NCBI RefSeq assembly: GCF_026686735.1 | Contig: NZ_CP113432.1 | Location: forward strand, 1,302,001 to 1,366,000 | Direction of reading: 5' to 3' | DNA: 64,000 nucleotides | Source of the DNA: Pseudomonas triclosanedens | Lineage (GTDB): Bacteria; Pseudomonadota; Gammaproteobacteria; Pseudomonadales; Pseudomonadaceae | Shown: positions 1 through 9,763 of the stretch, piece by piece | How positions within the stretch are numbered: position 1 is the stretch's first letter | Layout: each line of letters begins with the position of its first letter | Notes under the pieces: model-generated | The model's database searches: none | What the model was told of the DNA's origin: nothing | Seen by the model: the letters and a program-made list of their open reading frames with translations, nothing else | Position numbers and translations under genes: made by a program

Positions 1-138
1 GAGCAGGAGCGCGACATCGCCGAAGTGAAAAGCCAGCGGCGCAGCGAGTTCCGCCGCCGCGAAGCGCTGCGCGAGGCGGTGACCGGCGACATCCGCCGTG
101 CCTGGGCGCTGGCTGGCGGCTGCGCAGGCGTGCGCTGA
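1..138 (+). CDS. C-terminal fragment of an unrecognised protein
   Basis: An open frame runs from the first base of the window to a TGA at 136-138 and encodes 45 residues. The peptide is very rich in Arg, Glu and Ala (it ends in ALAGGCAGVR), which suggests a helical charged tail. The start and most of the gene lie outside the window. I do not recognise the family from this tail, and no function is offered. The codon usage (G/C third positions) matches that of recC, which begins 99 bp downstream. Confidence 0.55.
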   Translation, partial: EQERDIAEVKSQRRSEFRRREALREAVTGDIRRAWALAGGCAGVR

Positions 139-237
139 CACTGCCGTTGTAAAACACTATCCCGTTCCGTTCGCATTTGGTGAAATGCCCGCCGTACCCC
201 CGCGGGCAGTGACTGCTCGCCCGATTCAGGAGATCCG

Positions 238-3200
238 ATGAGCGAGCACCGACTGACCCCCGGCCTGATGGTGATCCACGGCAACCATCCGGAAGCGCTG
301 CGCGATCTCCTGGTGCAATGGATGAGCCGGCACCCGCTCGCGCCTCTGGAAAACGAAATCATCCTGGTGCAGAGCAACGGCATCGCCCAGTGGCTGAAGC
401 TGGCGCTGGGGCGCGACGTGGCGGAAGGCGGTTGCGGCGTTACCGCTGCGCTGGATGTGCAACTGCCCGCGCAATTCCTCTGGCGTGCCTACCGTGGCGC
501 GCTAGGCCGCGACGAGATCCCCGAAGTCTCCGTGCTCGACAAGGCCCCTCTCACCTGGCGGCTGATGCGTCTGCTGCCGACGCTGCTCGAACAGGACGAG
601 TTCGTCACCCTGCAGCGCTTCCTCGCTGACGATGCCGACCTGCGCAAGCGCCACCAGCTCGCCGAGCGCCTGGCCGACCTGTTCGACCAGTACCAGGTCT
701 ACCGTGCCGACTGGCTCGAAGACTGGAGCCAGGGCCTGGACCAACTGCGCCTGGCCAACGGCACGCTGCGTCCGCTGGATGCCGACAACCGCTGGCAGGC
801 CGCGCTCTGGCGCGCGCTGTTGGCCGACGTCGGGCCACAAGGATTGGCCACCAGCCGGGCTGGCGTGCACCGTCGCTTCGTCGAGCGCCTGAAGGCCGCC
901 GACGCACCGCTGCCGGCCTTGCCCAGGCGCGTCGTGGTGTTCGGCATCTCCGCCATGCCGGCACAGAGCGTCGAGGCGCTGGCCGTGCTGGCGCGGCACG
1001 CCCAGGTGCTGCTCTGCGTGCACAACCCCTGTCGCCACCACTGGGCCGATATCGTTGCCGACAAGGACCTGCTGCGCCATGAGTACCGCCGCCAGCGCCG
1101 CCGCGCCGGTACCCCCGAGCTGCTCTCCGACGACCAGCAGCACCAGTATGCCCAGCCGCTGCTGGCAGCCTGGGGCAAGCAGGGCCGCGACTACATCAAC
1201 CTGCTCGACCAGTACGACGACCCCGAGACCTACCGCGCACGCCTGGGCGAAGTCAGCAACGGGCGCATCGACCTGTTCAGCGAGGAACCGCCGCGGCACC
1301 TGCTCGGCCAGTTGCAGGACGACATCCTCGAATTGCGTCCGCTCGACGAGACCCGCGAACACTGGCCGGCGGTGGATACGCAGGCCGACGACTCGGTGCG
1401 CTTCCATGTCGCCCACAGCGCCCAGCGCGAAGTGGAAATCCTCCACGACCAACTGCTTGCGCGCTTCGACGCCGACCCCACGCTGCGTCCGCGCGACATC
1501 ATCGTCATGGTGCCGGACATCAACACCTACGCGCCGCACATCGAAGCAGTGTTCGGCCAACTGCCGCGTGACGACCGGCGCTTCATTCCCTACACCCTCG
1601 CCGACCAGGGCCAGCGTGGCCGCGAGCCGCTGCTGGTGGCGCTGGAGCACCTGCTGAGGCTGCCCGACAGCCGCTTCGCCGTGAGTGAAATCCTCGACCT
1701 GCTGGACGTTGCCGCCCTGCGCCAGCGCTTCGGCCTGGCCGATGCCGACCTGCCGCTGCTGCGCCGCTGGATCGACGGCGCCGGCGTGCGCTGGGGCCTG
1801 GACGGTCGGCAGCGCGAACGACTCGGCCTGCCTGCTGCGGCGGAAGCCAACAGTTGGCGCTTCGGCCTGCGGCGCATGCTGCTCGGCTTCGCCGTGGGCG
1901 AAGGCGAAGCCTTCCAGGGCATCCAGCCCTACGCCGAAATCGGCGGGCTGGACGCCGCCGCGCTCGGACCGCTGGCCAGCCTGCTCGGTGCGCTGGAACT
2001 GGCCTGTACCCGGCTCGCCGAAGACGCCGGGCCCCAGGAGTGGGTAGAGCGCCTGCGCGGCCTGCTCGAGGCCTTCTTCCGGGTTACCGGCGACCACGAC
2101 GAATTGCTGCTCCAGCAACTGCGGGATCTGCTCGATGGCTGGCTGAAAACCTGCGAATACGCAGGCTTTAGCGCCTCGCTGCCGCTCTCGGTAGTGCGCG
2201 AGGCGTGGCTCGGCGGCCTGGATGCGGGCGGCCTGAACCAGCGCTTCCTGGCCGGCGCCGTGAGCTTCTGCACGCTGATGCCGATGCGCGCCATTCCCTT
2301 CCAACTGGTCTGCCTGCTGGGCATGAACGACGGCGACTACCCGCGCCCGCAATCGCCGCTGGACTTCGACCTGATGCGCAACGACTACCGCCCGGGCGAC
2401 CGTTCCCGTCGCGAGGACGACCGCTACCTGCTGCTCGAAGCGCTGCTTTCTGCGCGCCGCCAGCTCTACGTCAGTTGGGTGGGCCGGAGCATCCGCGACA
2501 ACAGCGAACGGCCGCCGTCGGTGCTCATCGGCCAGTTGCGCGATCACCTCGCCGATGGCTGGCGCCGCGCCGACGGCGGCGACCTGTTGCAGGGCCTGAC
2601 CCTGGAGCATCCGCTGCAGCCGTTCAGCCGCGCCTACTTCGGCGAGGCACACGCTGCACACGGCATCGACGGCCTCTACACCTACGCCCGCGAATGGCGC
2701 GACGTGCACCGCGACGGCGACGCCAGCCAGGGTGACGCGCCGCTCCCGGAGCTGCGTCTGGAGGCCCCCATCGGCCTGCGCGTGCTGTCCGACTTCCTCG
2801 CCAATCCGGTCAACGCCTTCTTCATCCAGCGCCTGAAAGTGCGCTTTGGCGAAGAGCAACTCACCGGGCAGGACGAAGAACCCTTCGAACTGAACGGCCT
2901 GGATAGCTGGCTGCTGCAATTCGAACTCTGCGAGCGGCTGCGGCCCTGGGTCGAGCAGCACTGGCAGGGCGAGCAACTGGGCCAGCGTCTGGACGAACAG
3001 GTCGAGCGCCTGCGACGCGAGGGCCGGCTGCCGCTGGCGGCCTTCGGCGACTTCACCGCCCAGGCGCTGGTGGCACCGCTGTACGACCTGCTGGCGCGCT
3101 ACCGCGAACAACTGGAGCATTGGTCGCAGGTGGAAGAAGAACAGCGCGAACTCGCTCACGCCCACGCCGGGGTCGAGCTTTCCGACTGGCTTGGCGGCTT

Positions 3201-3708
3201 GCGCCGTGCCCCCGACGGCCGCCTTGGCAGTGTGCAATTGATCAGCGGCAAGCTGCACGAAGGGCGCGGCTACAAATGGCATTCGCTGGTGCGCCACTGG
3301 GTACGCCACCTGGCGCTGCAACTGTGCGGCGAACCGGTGAGCAGCGTCCTGGTCGGCCTGACCGGCACCCTGGAACTGCCACCGTTGCCGCGGGAACAGG
3401 CGCGCGCCGAACTGGACCGGCTGATCGACGCCTGGCGGGAAGGCATGTGCCGCCCGCTGCCGGTCGCCTGCAAGGTGGCGTTCGCCTGGCTGGCCGCTGG
3501 CGACGACCCGGACCGCGCCAGGCGCGAGGCGGCCAAGCGCTACGATGGCGGCTACAACCTATCCGGCGAGGCGGCCTCTTCGGCGGCGCTGACGCGGGTG
3601 TACCCGGACTTCACCAGCCTCGACGCCAGCGACGAATTCCCCGCCTGGGCCGAGACGCTCTACGGACCCTTGTTCCAGCTCCTGACGCGCAAGGAGGAAA
3701 GCGCATGA
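238..3708 (+). CDS. recC: Exodeoxyribonuclease V subunit gamma (RecC)
   Basis: This 1156-residue protein is the Chi-recognition and scaffold subunit of the RecBCD helicase-nuclease, which processes double-strand breaks and degrades linear foreign DNA in the cytoplasm. Its length is close to other pseudomonad RecC proteins. The N-terminus (HGNHPEALRDLL, then QSNGIAQWLKLAL) is typical of the family, and the conserved EDDRYLLLEALLSAR segment of the inactivated helicase fold lies near residue 725. The ATG at 238 follows AGGAGATCCG. The stop overlaps the recB start in an ATGA tetranucleotide, so the two genes are translationally coupled. Gene order recC-recB-recD differs from the enteric order, where ptrA lies between recC and recB. 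Confidence 0.96.
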   Translation: MSEHRLTPGLMVIHGNHPEALRDLLVQWMSRHPLAPLENEIILVQSNGIAQWLKLALGRDVAEGGCGVTAALDVQLPAQFLWRAYRGALGRDEIPEVSVLDKAPLTWRLMRLLPTLLEQDEFVTLQRFLADDADLRKRHQLAERLADLFDQYQVYRADWLEDWSQGLDQLRLANGTLRPLDADNRWQAALWRALLADVGPQGLATSRAGVHRRFVERLKAADAPLPALPRRVVVFGISAMPAQSVEALAVLARHAQVLLCVHNPCRHHWADIVADKDLLRHEYRRQRRRAGTPELLSDDQQHQYAQPLLAAWGKQGRDYINLLDQYDDPETYRARLGEVSNGRIDLFSEEPPRHLLGQLQDDILELRPLDETREHWPAVDTQADDSVRFHVAHSAQREVEILHDQLLARFDADPTLRPRDIIVMVPDINTYAPHIEAVFGQLPRDDRRFIPYTLADQGQRGREPLLVALEHLLRLPDSRFAVSEILDLLDVAALRQRFGLADADLPLLRRWIDGAGVRWGLDGRQRERLGLPAAAEANSWRFGLRRMLLGFAVGEGEAFQGIQPYAEIGGLDAAALGPLASLLGALELACTRLAEDAGPQEWVERLRGLLEAFFRVTGDHDELLLQQLRDLLDGWLKTCEYAGFSASLPLSVVREAWLGGLDAGGLNQRFLAGAVSFCTLMPMRAIPFQLVCLLGMNDGDYPRPQSPLDFDLMRNDYRPGDRSRREDDRYLLLEALLSARRQLYVSWVGRSIRDNSERPPSVLIGQLRDHLADGWRRADGGDLLQGLTLEHPLQPFSRAYFGEAHAAHGIDGLYTYAREWRDVHRDGDASQGDAPLPELRLEAPIGLRVLSDFLANPVNAFFIQRLKVRFGEEQLTGQDEEPFELNGLDSWLLQFELCERLRPWVEQHWQGEQLGQRLDEQVERLRREGRLPLAAFGDFTAQALVAPLYDLLARYREQLEHWSQVEEEQRELAHAHAGVELSDWLGGLRRAPDGRLGSVQLISGKLHEGRGYKWHSLVRHWVRHLALQLCGEPVSSVLVGLTGTLELPPLPREQARAELDRLIDAWREGMCRPLPVACKVAFAWLAAGDDPDRARREAAKRYDGGYNLSGEAASSAALTRVYPDFTSLDASDEFPAWAETLYGPLFQLLTRKEESA

Positions 3709-6700
3709 GCAGCGTCGGCAGCCGCACCCCCGAACTCGTCCCGCTGAGCTTCCCGCTGCATGGCAGCCGGCTGATCGAAGCCAGCGCCGGTACCGGCAAG
3801 ACCTTCACCATCGCCCTGCTGTATGTGCGCCTGGTCCTCGACCACGGTGGCGAGCAGGCCGCCTTTGGCCGGCCGCTGAGCCCGCCGGAAATCCTCGTGG
3901 TGACCTTCACCGAAGCCGCCACCCAGGAACTGCGCGAACGTATCCGCGCCCGTCTGAGCGAAGCCGCACGCTGTTTCGCGGACCCCGCCGGCGAGCATGA
4001 CGGCCTGCTGGCCGAACTGCGCGACAGCTATGCCGCCGAGCGCTGGCCGGGCTGCGCGCGCCTGCTGCGCCTCGCCGCCGAATGGATGGACGAGGCCGCC
4101 GTTTCGACCATCCACAGTTGGTGCTACCGCATGCTGCGCGAACACGCCTTCGACAGCGGCAGCCTGTTCACCCAGGACCTGGCCGCCGACCAGAGCGAAC
4201 TGCTCGCCGAAGCGGTCCGCGACTACTGGCGGCGCAACTTCTACCCGCTGGGCGCCGCGGCGGCCAATGCCGTGCGCCATTGCTACAGCGGCCCGGAAGC
4301 GCTCGCCCGCGCCCTGCAACCGCTGCTGGCCGCCCAGGAAGCGGGCTTCCGCTATGCCGACCGGCCGCTGGCCGCGCCGGACTCGCTCGGCGCGCTGCTG
4401 GAGTCCACCGGCCAGTGGTATGCCGAGCTCGACGAAGCCGAAACCCGCGCCCGCCAGGCCTGGGCCGCCGACCGCGGCGGCCTTGCCGAGCTGCTGCGCA
4501 ATCTGCGCGGCGACCTCAACGGCAACAGCTATCGCGGCAAGGACGACGATGCCGTCTTTGCCGGCTGGATCGAAGCGCTGGATGCCTGGAGCGAAGGCGC
4601 CGAGGCGCCGGAGAACCTCGCCAAGTTCGGCCAGACGCGGATAAAGGTGAAAGCCAAGGCCGTGGTGCCGGAGCACCCGGCGCTGCAGGCCATCGACGCC
4701 TGGGTGGAGCGCGCCGAGCAGCGTCCGGACATCGCCCCGCACCTGCTGCTGCACGCCCTGGACGAAGTGCGGCGCAACCTTGAGGCGGAGAAGCAGAAGC
4801 GCGCCGAACTGGGCTTCGACGACCTGCTGGTACGCCTCGACCGCGCACTCGCCGGCAGTACTGGCGAGCGTCTCGCCGGGCGCATCCGCGAGCAGTTCCC
4901 GGTGGCGCTGATCGACGAATTCCAGGACACCGATCCCCTGCAATACCGCATCTTCGAACGCATCTACCGTATCGCAGAGAGCCCGCGAGATCTCGGCCTG
5001 TTCATGATCGGCGACCCCAAGCAGGCGATCTATGCCTTCCGCGGCGCCGACATCCACACCTACCTGCGCGCCCGCGCCGCCACCGCAGGCCGGCACTACA
5101 CGCTGGGCACCAACTTCCGCTCGACCCAGGCGATGGTGCGGGCGGCCAACCGCTGCTTCCTGTTTGCCGAAGGTCACCCGCGCGCCGCGTTCCGCTTCGC
5201 CGTGGAGGGCCAGGAGAACCCGGTGCCGTTCCTCGAAGTGGGCGCGCGCGGCCGCTCGGAAACCCTGGTGCTGGAGGGCGCACAGGCACCCGCCATGACC
5301 TTCTGGCAACTGGACAACGACGGCCAGGTCTGTGGCTCCACCCATTACCGCAAGGAAATGGCCGCCCGCAGCGCCACTGCCATCCAGCGCTGGCTGAGCG
5401 CCGCGCAGAGCGGAGGCAGCGGTCTGCGCGGCGCGGATGGCTCGTGGAAAGCCCTGCGCCCGGCGGACATTGCCATCCTCGTGCGCGGGCGCAGCGAGGC
5501 CGAGGCCATTCGCGCCGAGCTGGCGGCGCGCCGCCTGGCCAGCGTCTACCTGTCCGACCGCGATTCGGTGTTCGACAGCCAGGAAGCCGCCGACCTGCTG
5601 CACTGGCTGCGCGCCTGCGCCGATCCCGGCGACGACGGTACCCTGCGCATCGCACTGGCTACCCGCAGCCTGGCGCTGGACTGGACGACCCTGGAACGGC
5701 TGAACCAGGACGAGCGCTTCTGGGAAGACATGGTCCTGCGCTTCCGCGAATACCGCTCCCTGTGGCAACTGCAAGGCGTGTTGCCGATGCTGCGCCGCCT
5801 GCTGGCGGACTTTGCCCTGCCGGCGCGCCTGCTGCGCGAAACCGACGGCGAACGCAGCCTCACCAACCTGCTGCACCTGGCCGAATGGCTGCAGCGGGAG
5901 GCGGTGGAGCTGGATGGCGAGCACGCGTTGCTGCGTGTGCTCGCGGAACAACTGGAAAGCCCCACCAGCGAGGAAATCCTCCGTCTGGAAAGCGATGCCG
6001 ACCTGATCAAGGTGGTGACCATCCACAAGTCCAAGGGCCTGGAGTACCCGCTGGTGTTGCTGCCCTTCATCTGCACCTGGCGCGAGCTCGACGGCAAGAG
6101 CACCACGCCGCCGAGCTTCCAGTCCGGCCAGACGCGGGTGGTCGAGCTGTCGCGCGACAAGGAGCAGGCCAAGGCCGCTTTCCAGCAGGCCAACGACGAG
6201 CGCCTGAGCGAAGACATGCGCCTGCTCTACGTGGCATTGACCCGGGCGCGCCATGCCGTGTGGCTGGGCGTGGCGCCGCTGGTGATGAGCAACAGCAAGA
6301 GCCCCGAACTGCACAAGGGCGCGATGGGCTACCTGCTGGGCGGTGGTGAGGCCTTGAGCGTGGCTGAGCTGGGCGAGCGCCTGGGCGAACTGCGCGACGG
6401 CGAGCCCGGCATCGTCCTCGAAGCCGCGCCCGAGGCTGACCCGCAGGTATACGTGGCCACGTGCTCCGGCGACCTTGGCGCCGCCCGCGAGCCGCGCCGC
6501 CGCGTGGCGGAGAAATGGTGGATCGCCAGCTACTCCGCGCTGGCCGCCCTGGCTGGCGACGACAATGTCGAATCCATCGCCCCCGCGCCGGCGGCGGACG
6601 AGCCGACCAGCGCCGGCGAAGACCTGCTGCGCGAAGGCGGCATGGAGGAAGCGCGCGAGGCCGATGTGCTGCCGGCGCCGTTCAGCCTGCACGCCTTCCC

Positions 6701-7418
6701 CCGTGGCGCGAACCCCGGCAGCTTCCTTCACGGCCTGCTGGAGTGGGCCGCCGACGAAGGTTTCGGCAGTTGCGACGCGCAGAGCCTGCGCGACCAGTTG
6801 GCGCGGCGCTGCAAGGTGCGCGGCTGGGAAAGCTGGATCGAGCCGCTGCACGGCTGGCTGCTGCAACTGCTGCACACCGAATTCCGCCTGCCCGATGCCG
6901 CGCCGGTCAGCCTCGCCACGCTATCCAGCTACCAGAAGGAAATGGAGTTCTGGTTCGCCACGCACCGGGTCGACAGCCAGCGCCTCGACCGCATCGTTAC
7001 CCGCCACACCCTCGGTGGTGTGGCGCGGCCGGCACTGCAGGCGAATCATCTCAACGGCATGCTCAAGGGTTTCATCGACCTGGTGTTCGAACACCAGGGG
7101 CGCTACTACGTGGCCGACTACAAGTCCAACTGGCTCGGCGCCGACGACGACGCCTACACCGCGCCGGCCCTGCGCGAGGCCCTGCTGGAGCACCGCTACG
7201 ACCTGCAGTACGCGCTGTACCTGTTCGCGTTGCACCGGCTGTTGCAGGCGCGGCTGCCCGGCTACGACTACGAACGCCACGTCGGCGGCGCCATGTACCT
7301 GTTCCTGCGCGGTAGCCAGTCGGCCACCCAGGGGATGTACCTGGAGCGGCCGCCGAAGGCGCTGATGGATGAACTGGACCGGTTGTTCCGTGCCGTCGAC
7401 GAGGAGATTCCGGCATGA
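3705..7418 (+). CDS. recB: Exodeoxyribonuclease V subunit beta (RecB)
   Basis: This 1237-residue protein is the 3'-5' helicase and sole nuclease subunit of RecBCD. The UvrD-type Walker A (ASAGTGKT) is at residues 26-33. The DEFQDTDPLQ motif II is near residue 405 and the VTIHKSKGLEYP motif is near residue 770. The C-terminal nuclease domain carries GFIDLVFEHQGRYYVADYK near residues 1120-1138, which contains the Asp and D-Y-K active-site residues. I chose the ATG at 3705 because AAGGAGG lies 8 bases upstream and it overlaps the recC stop by 4 bp. The same frame stays open upstream to 3120, but that stretch is a shadow of recC. All catalytic motifs are present, so it is probably active. Confidence 0.97.
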   Translation: MSSVGSRTPELVPLSFPLHGSRLIEASAGTGKTFTIALLYVRLVLDHGGEQAAFGRPLSPPEILVVTFTEAATQELRERIRARLSEAARCFADPAGEHDGLLAELRDSYAAERWPGCARLLRLAAEWMDEAAVSTIHSWCYRMLREHAFDSGSLFTQDLAADQSELLAEAVRDYWRRNFYPLGAAAANAVRHCYSGPEALARALQPLLAAQEAGFRYADRPLAAPDSLGALLESTGQWYAELDEAETRARQAWAADRGGLAELLRNLRGDLNGNSYRGKDDDAVFAGWIEALDAWSEGAEAPENLAKFGQTRIKVKAKAVVPEHPALQAIDAWVERAEQRPDIAPHLLLHALDEVRRNLEAEKQKRAELGFDDLLVRLDRALAGSTGERLAGRIREQFPVALIDEFQDTDPLQYRIFERIYRIAESPRDLGLFMIGDPKQAIYAFRGADIHTYLRARAATAGRHYTLGTNFRSTQAMVRAANRCFLFAEGHPRAAFRFAVEGQENPVPFLEVGARGRSETLVLEGAQAPAMTFWQLDNDGQVCGSTHYRKEMAARSATAIQRWLSAAQSGGSGLRGADGSWKALRPADIAILVRGRSEAEAIRAELAARRLASVYLSDRDSVFDSQEAADLLHWLRACADPGDDGTLRIALATRSLALDWTTLERLNQDERFWEDMVLRFREYRSLWQLQGVLPMLRRLLADFALPARLLRETDGERSLTNLLHLAEWLQREAVELDGEHALLRVLAEQLESPTSEEILRLESDADLIKVVTIHKSKGLEYPLVLLPFICTWRELDGKSTTPPSFQSGQTRVVELSRDKEQAKAAFQQANDERLSEDMRLLYVALTRARHAVWLGVAPLVMSNSKSPELHKGAMGYLLGGGEALSVAELGERLGELRDGEPGIVLEAAPEADPQVYVATCSGDLGAAREPRRRVAEKWWIASYSALAALAGDDNVESIAPAPAADEPTSAGEDLLREGGMEEAREADVLPAPFSLHAFPRGANPGSFLHGLLEWAADEGFGSCDAQSLRDQLARRCKVRGWESWIEPLHGWLLQLLHTEFRLPDAAPVSLATLSSYQKEMEFWFATHRVDSQRLDRIVTRHTLGGVARPALQANHLNGMLKGFIDLVFEHQGRYYVADYKSNWLGADDDAYTAPALREALLEHRYDLQYALYLFALHRLLQARLPGYDYERHVGGAMYLFLRGSQSATQGMYLERPPKALMDELDRLFRAVDEEIPA

Positions 7419-9451
7419 ATGCGCCGCCCACCGACGCCTCCCAGATGCTCGACCTGCTTGGCCGCTGGGCCGAACGTGGCTGGCTGCGCGAACTGGACCG
7501 CGCCTTCGCCGTCTTCCTGGTGGAACGCGCGGCGGATGCGCATCCGCTGCTGGTTCTTGCAGCCGCGCTGGCCAGCCACCAGCTAGGCCGCGGCCATGTC
7601 TGCCTCGACCTCGAAGCCACCCTGGCCGACAGCCGTTTCGCACTGTCGCTGCCGCCAGAGGGCGACACCGCCAAGGACGCTCCCGAGCTGCCCGGTGTGC
7701 TGCTCGACGGTATGCAACTGGCAGCCTGGCAGGCTGCGCTGAACGACCCCCGGCTGGTCGGCGAAGGCGCCGGCGACACCCCGCTGGTACGGGTCGGCAA
7801 GCGCCTGTACCTGCGCCGCTACTGGCAGTACGAATGCGAAGTGCGCGCCGGCATCGATCAGCGCCTGCGCCAGGGCGAAGCGTTGCGAGCCTCACTGCCT
7901 GTCGCGCAGTTGCGCCAGGCGCTGGATGCGCTCTTCCCGAAACGGGCCGATGCTCCGGCCGACTGGCAGAAGCTCGCCTGCGCGCTGGTCGCCGGCAACG
8001 CCTTCGGCATCGTCACCGGCGGCCCCGGCACCGGCAAGACCACCACCGTGGTCAAGCTGCTGGCGCTGTTGCAGAGCCTGGCGCTGGGGGAGGGCGGCCG
8101 ACCGCTGCGCATCCGCCTGGCCGCGCCCACCGGCAAGGCGGCGGCGCGCCTCAATGAATCGATTTCCGGCGCGGTGCAAGGGCTGAAACTGGACGCGCTG
8201 CCCGATGGCGAAGCGGCCCGGGCGGCGATTCCCACCGACGTCACCACGCTGCACCGCCTGCTCGGCAGCCGCCCGGACAGCCGCCAGTTCCGCCACCATG
8301 CCGGCAACCCGCTGGCGCTGGAGCTGCTGGTGGTGGACGAAGCCTCGATGGTCGACCTGGAAATGATGGCGGCATTGCTCGCCGCGCTGCCGCCCCGCGC
8401 ACGGCTGATCCTGCTCGGCGACAAGGACCAGCTCGCCTCGGTGGAAGCCGGTGCGGTGCTGGGCGAGCTGTGCAGCCGCGCCCGCGACGGCCACTACCGT
8501 CCGGCCAGCCGCGATTGGCTGGAGGCCGTGACCGGCGAGCACATCGACCCGGCGCTGCTCGACGATCAGGGCAGCGACCTCGACCAGGCCGTGGCCATGT
8601 TGCGCCACAGCCACCGTTTCAGCGCCGACAGCGGCATCGGCCAGTTGGCCGAGGCGGTGAACGCAGGGGACATTGCGGCGTTGCGCAACGTCTGGAAGGC
8701 CCGTCACGAAGACCTGGCGCGCATCACCGTGGACGCCCGGGACACCCGCAGCCTGCGCGACCTGGTGGTGGATGGCGGACGCGGCGGCGACCTGTTCGGG
8801 CCGGCCGGTTATCGCCATTACCTGAGCGTGCTGGCGAGCAACCGGCCGGAGAGTGATGCCGGCCAGGCCGCGTTGGACGCCTGGGCGCGGGAAGTGCTGC
8901 AAGCCCACGGGCAATTCCAGTTGCTCTGCGCGCTGCGTCGCGGGCCCTGGGGCGTGGAAGGCTTGAACGAGCTTATCGCCGAACTGCTGCATCGTGAAGG
9001 ACTGATCCCCGGTGTGCACGGCTGGTTCCTTGGCCGCCCTGTGCTGGTCACGCGCAACGACTACGGGCTGGGCCTGATGAACGGCGACATCGGCATCGCC
9101 CTGGCGCTGCCCCAGGCCGACGAAGACGGCGGTGTGCGCTGGGTGCCGCGAGTGGCGTTCCCGGCGGGCGATGGCGGCGACGAGATACGCTGGATCCTGC
9201 CCAGCCGCCTGCAAGCCGTGGAAACGGTGTTCGCCATGACCGTGCACAAATCCCAAGGCTCGGAGTTCACCCATGCGGCCCTGCTGCTGCCCGACAGCCT
9301 CAACCCCATCCTTACCCGCGAGCTGGTCTACACCGGCATCACCCGCGCCCGTAGCTGGTTCACCCTGGCCAGCGCCGGGCGTGGCTGGCACGTGCTGGAG
9401 CAGGCCACCGAGCGTCGGGTACAGCGGGCGAGCGGGTTGCTGGAGGGGTGA
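7415..9451 (+). CDS. recD: Exodeoxyribonuclease V subunit alpha (RecD)
   Basis: This 678-residue protein is the 5'-3' superfamily 1B helicase of RecBCD. The Walker A GGPGTGKTTT lies near residues 202-211, the DEXX motif (VVDEASMVDLEMM) near residue 308, and the C-terminal motif VHKSQGSEF near residue 610. The start overlaps the recB stop as ATGA, completing a three-gene coupled operon. The order and the coupling imply stoichiometric expression of the complex. There is no sign of truncation. Confidence 0.96.
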   Translation: MNAPPTDASQMLDLLGRWAERGWLRELDRAFAVFLVERAADAHPLLVLAAALASHQLGRGHVCLDLEATLADSRFALSLPPEGDTAKDAPELPGVLLDGMQLAAWQAALNDPRLVGEGAGDTPLVRVGKRLYLRRYWQYECEVRAGIDQRLRQGEALRASLPVAQLRQALDALFPKRADAPADWQKLACALVAGNAFGIVTGGPGTGKTTTVVKLLALLQSLALGEGGRPLRIRLAAPTGKAAARLNESISGAVQGLKLDALPDGEAARAAIPTDVTTLHRLLGSRPDSRQFRHHAGNPLALELLVVDEASMVDLEMMAALLAALPPRARLILLGDKDQLASVEAGAVLGELCSRARDGHYRPASRDWLEAVTGEHIDPALLDDQGSDLDQAVAMLRHSHRFSADSGIGQLAEAVNAGDIAALRNVWKARHEDLARITVDARDTRSLRDLVVDGGRGGDLFGPAGYRHYLSVLASNRPESDAGQAALDAWAREVLQAHGQFQLLCALRRGPWGVEGLNELIAELLHREGLIPGVHGWFLGRPVLVTRNDYGLGLMNGDIGIALALPQADEDGGVRWVPRVAFPAGDGGDEIRWILPSRLQAVETVFAMTVHKSQGSEFTHAALLLPDSLNPILTRELVYTGITRARSWFTLASAGRGWHVLEQATERRVQRASGLLEG

Positions 9452-9763
9452 ACGCAACGTGTGGCGATACGCTCCGACGAATGGTGCGCAAGCCGCAGCC
9501 CGCCGCGGCGCAGGCTCTGGGCCGCCACTGAGCGGCAGGCCGACGGCTGCGCCAGGCGACCTGGCGCAGTGGCCGATGAGATAGTTGCTCTCTGCATCGA
9601 AAATGTTCGAGGGCTCATGGGTTCAGGCTTGCGCCAGCGCTACCCACCAGCGCGGCCTGCGGCGGATACGAGCCTGCGCGAATCTTGTGTGCCTGCTCCC
9701 GAATTCGAACTTTTTAGATTCGTCTGATGTTCCATCCGTCGGCTTTTCGCGAGGCTGGCAATC
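9452..9763. other. Intergenic region between recD and the first sensor kinase
   Basis: These 312 bp contain no supportable gene. The stretch around 9700-9740 is richer in A/T than its surroundings and is where a promoter for the signalling operon would be expected. I see no convincing -35/-10 pair. GAGG at about 9750 precedes the kinase ATG by roughly nine bases. Confidence 0.4.

Noticed and set aside
502..3321. 939-residue open frame on the minus strand opposite recC, and similar long minus-strand frames opposite recB (3660-6875) and recD (7892-9457)
   Set aside because: They are antisense shadows caused by G/C-rich third positions. Their peptides are Gln/Ala/Val/Gly-rich with no family features, while the plus-strand products are clear RecC, RecB and RecD.
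3120..3704. N-terminal extension of RecB upstream of 3705
   Set aside because: It overlaps the recC coding region in another frame, encodes an Arg/Pro-rich peptide and lacks start signals. The ATG at 3705 has AAGGAGG and the ATGA overlap.
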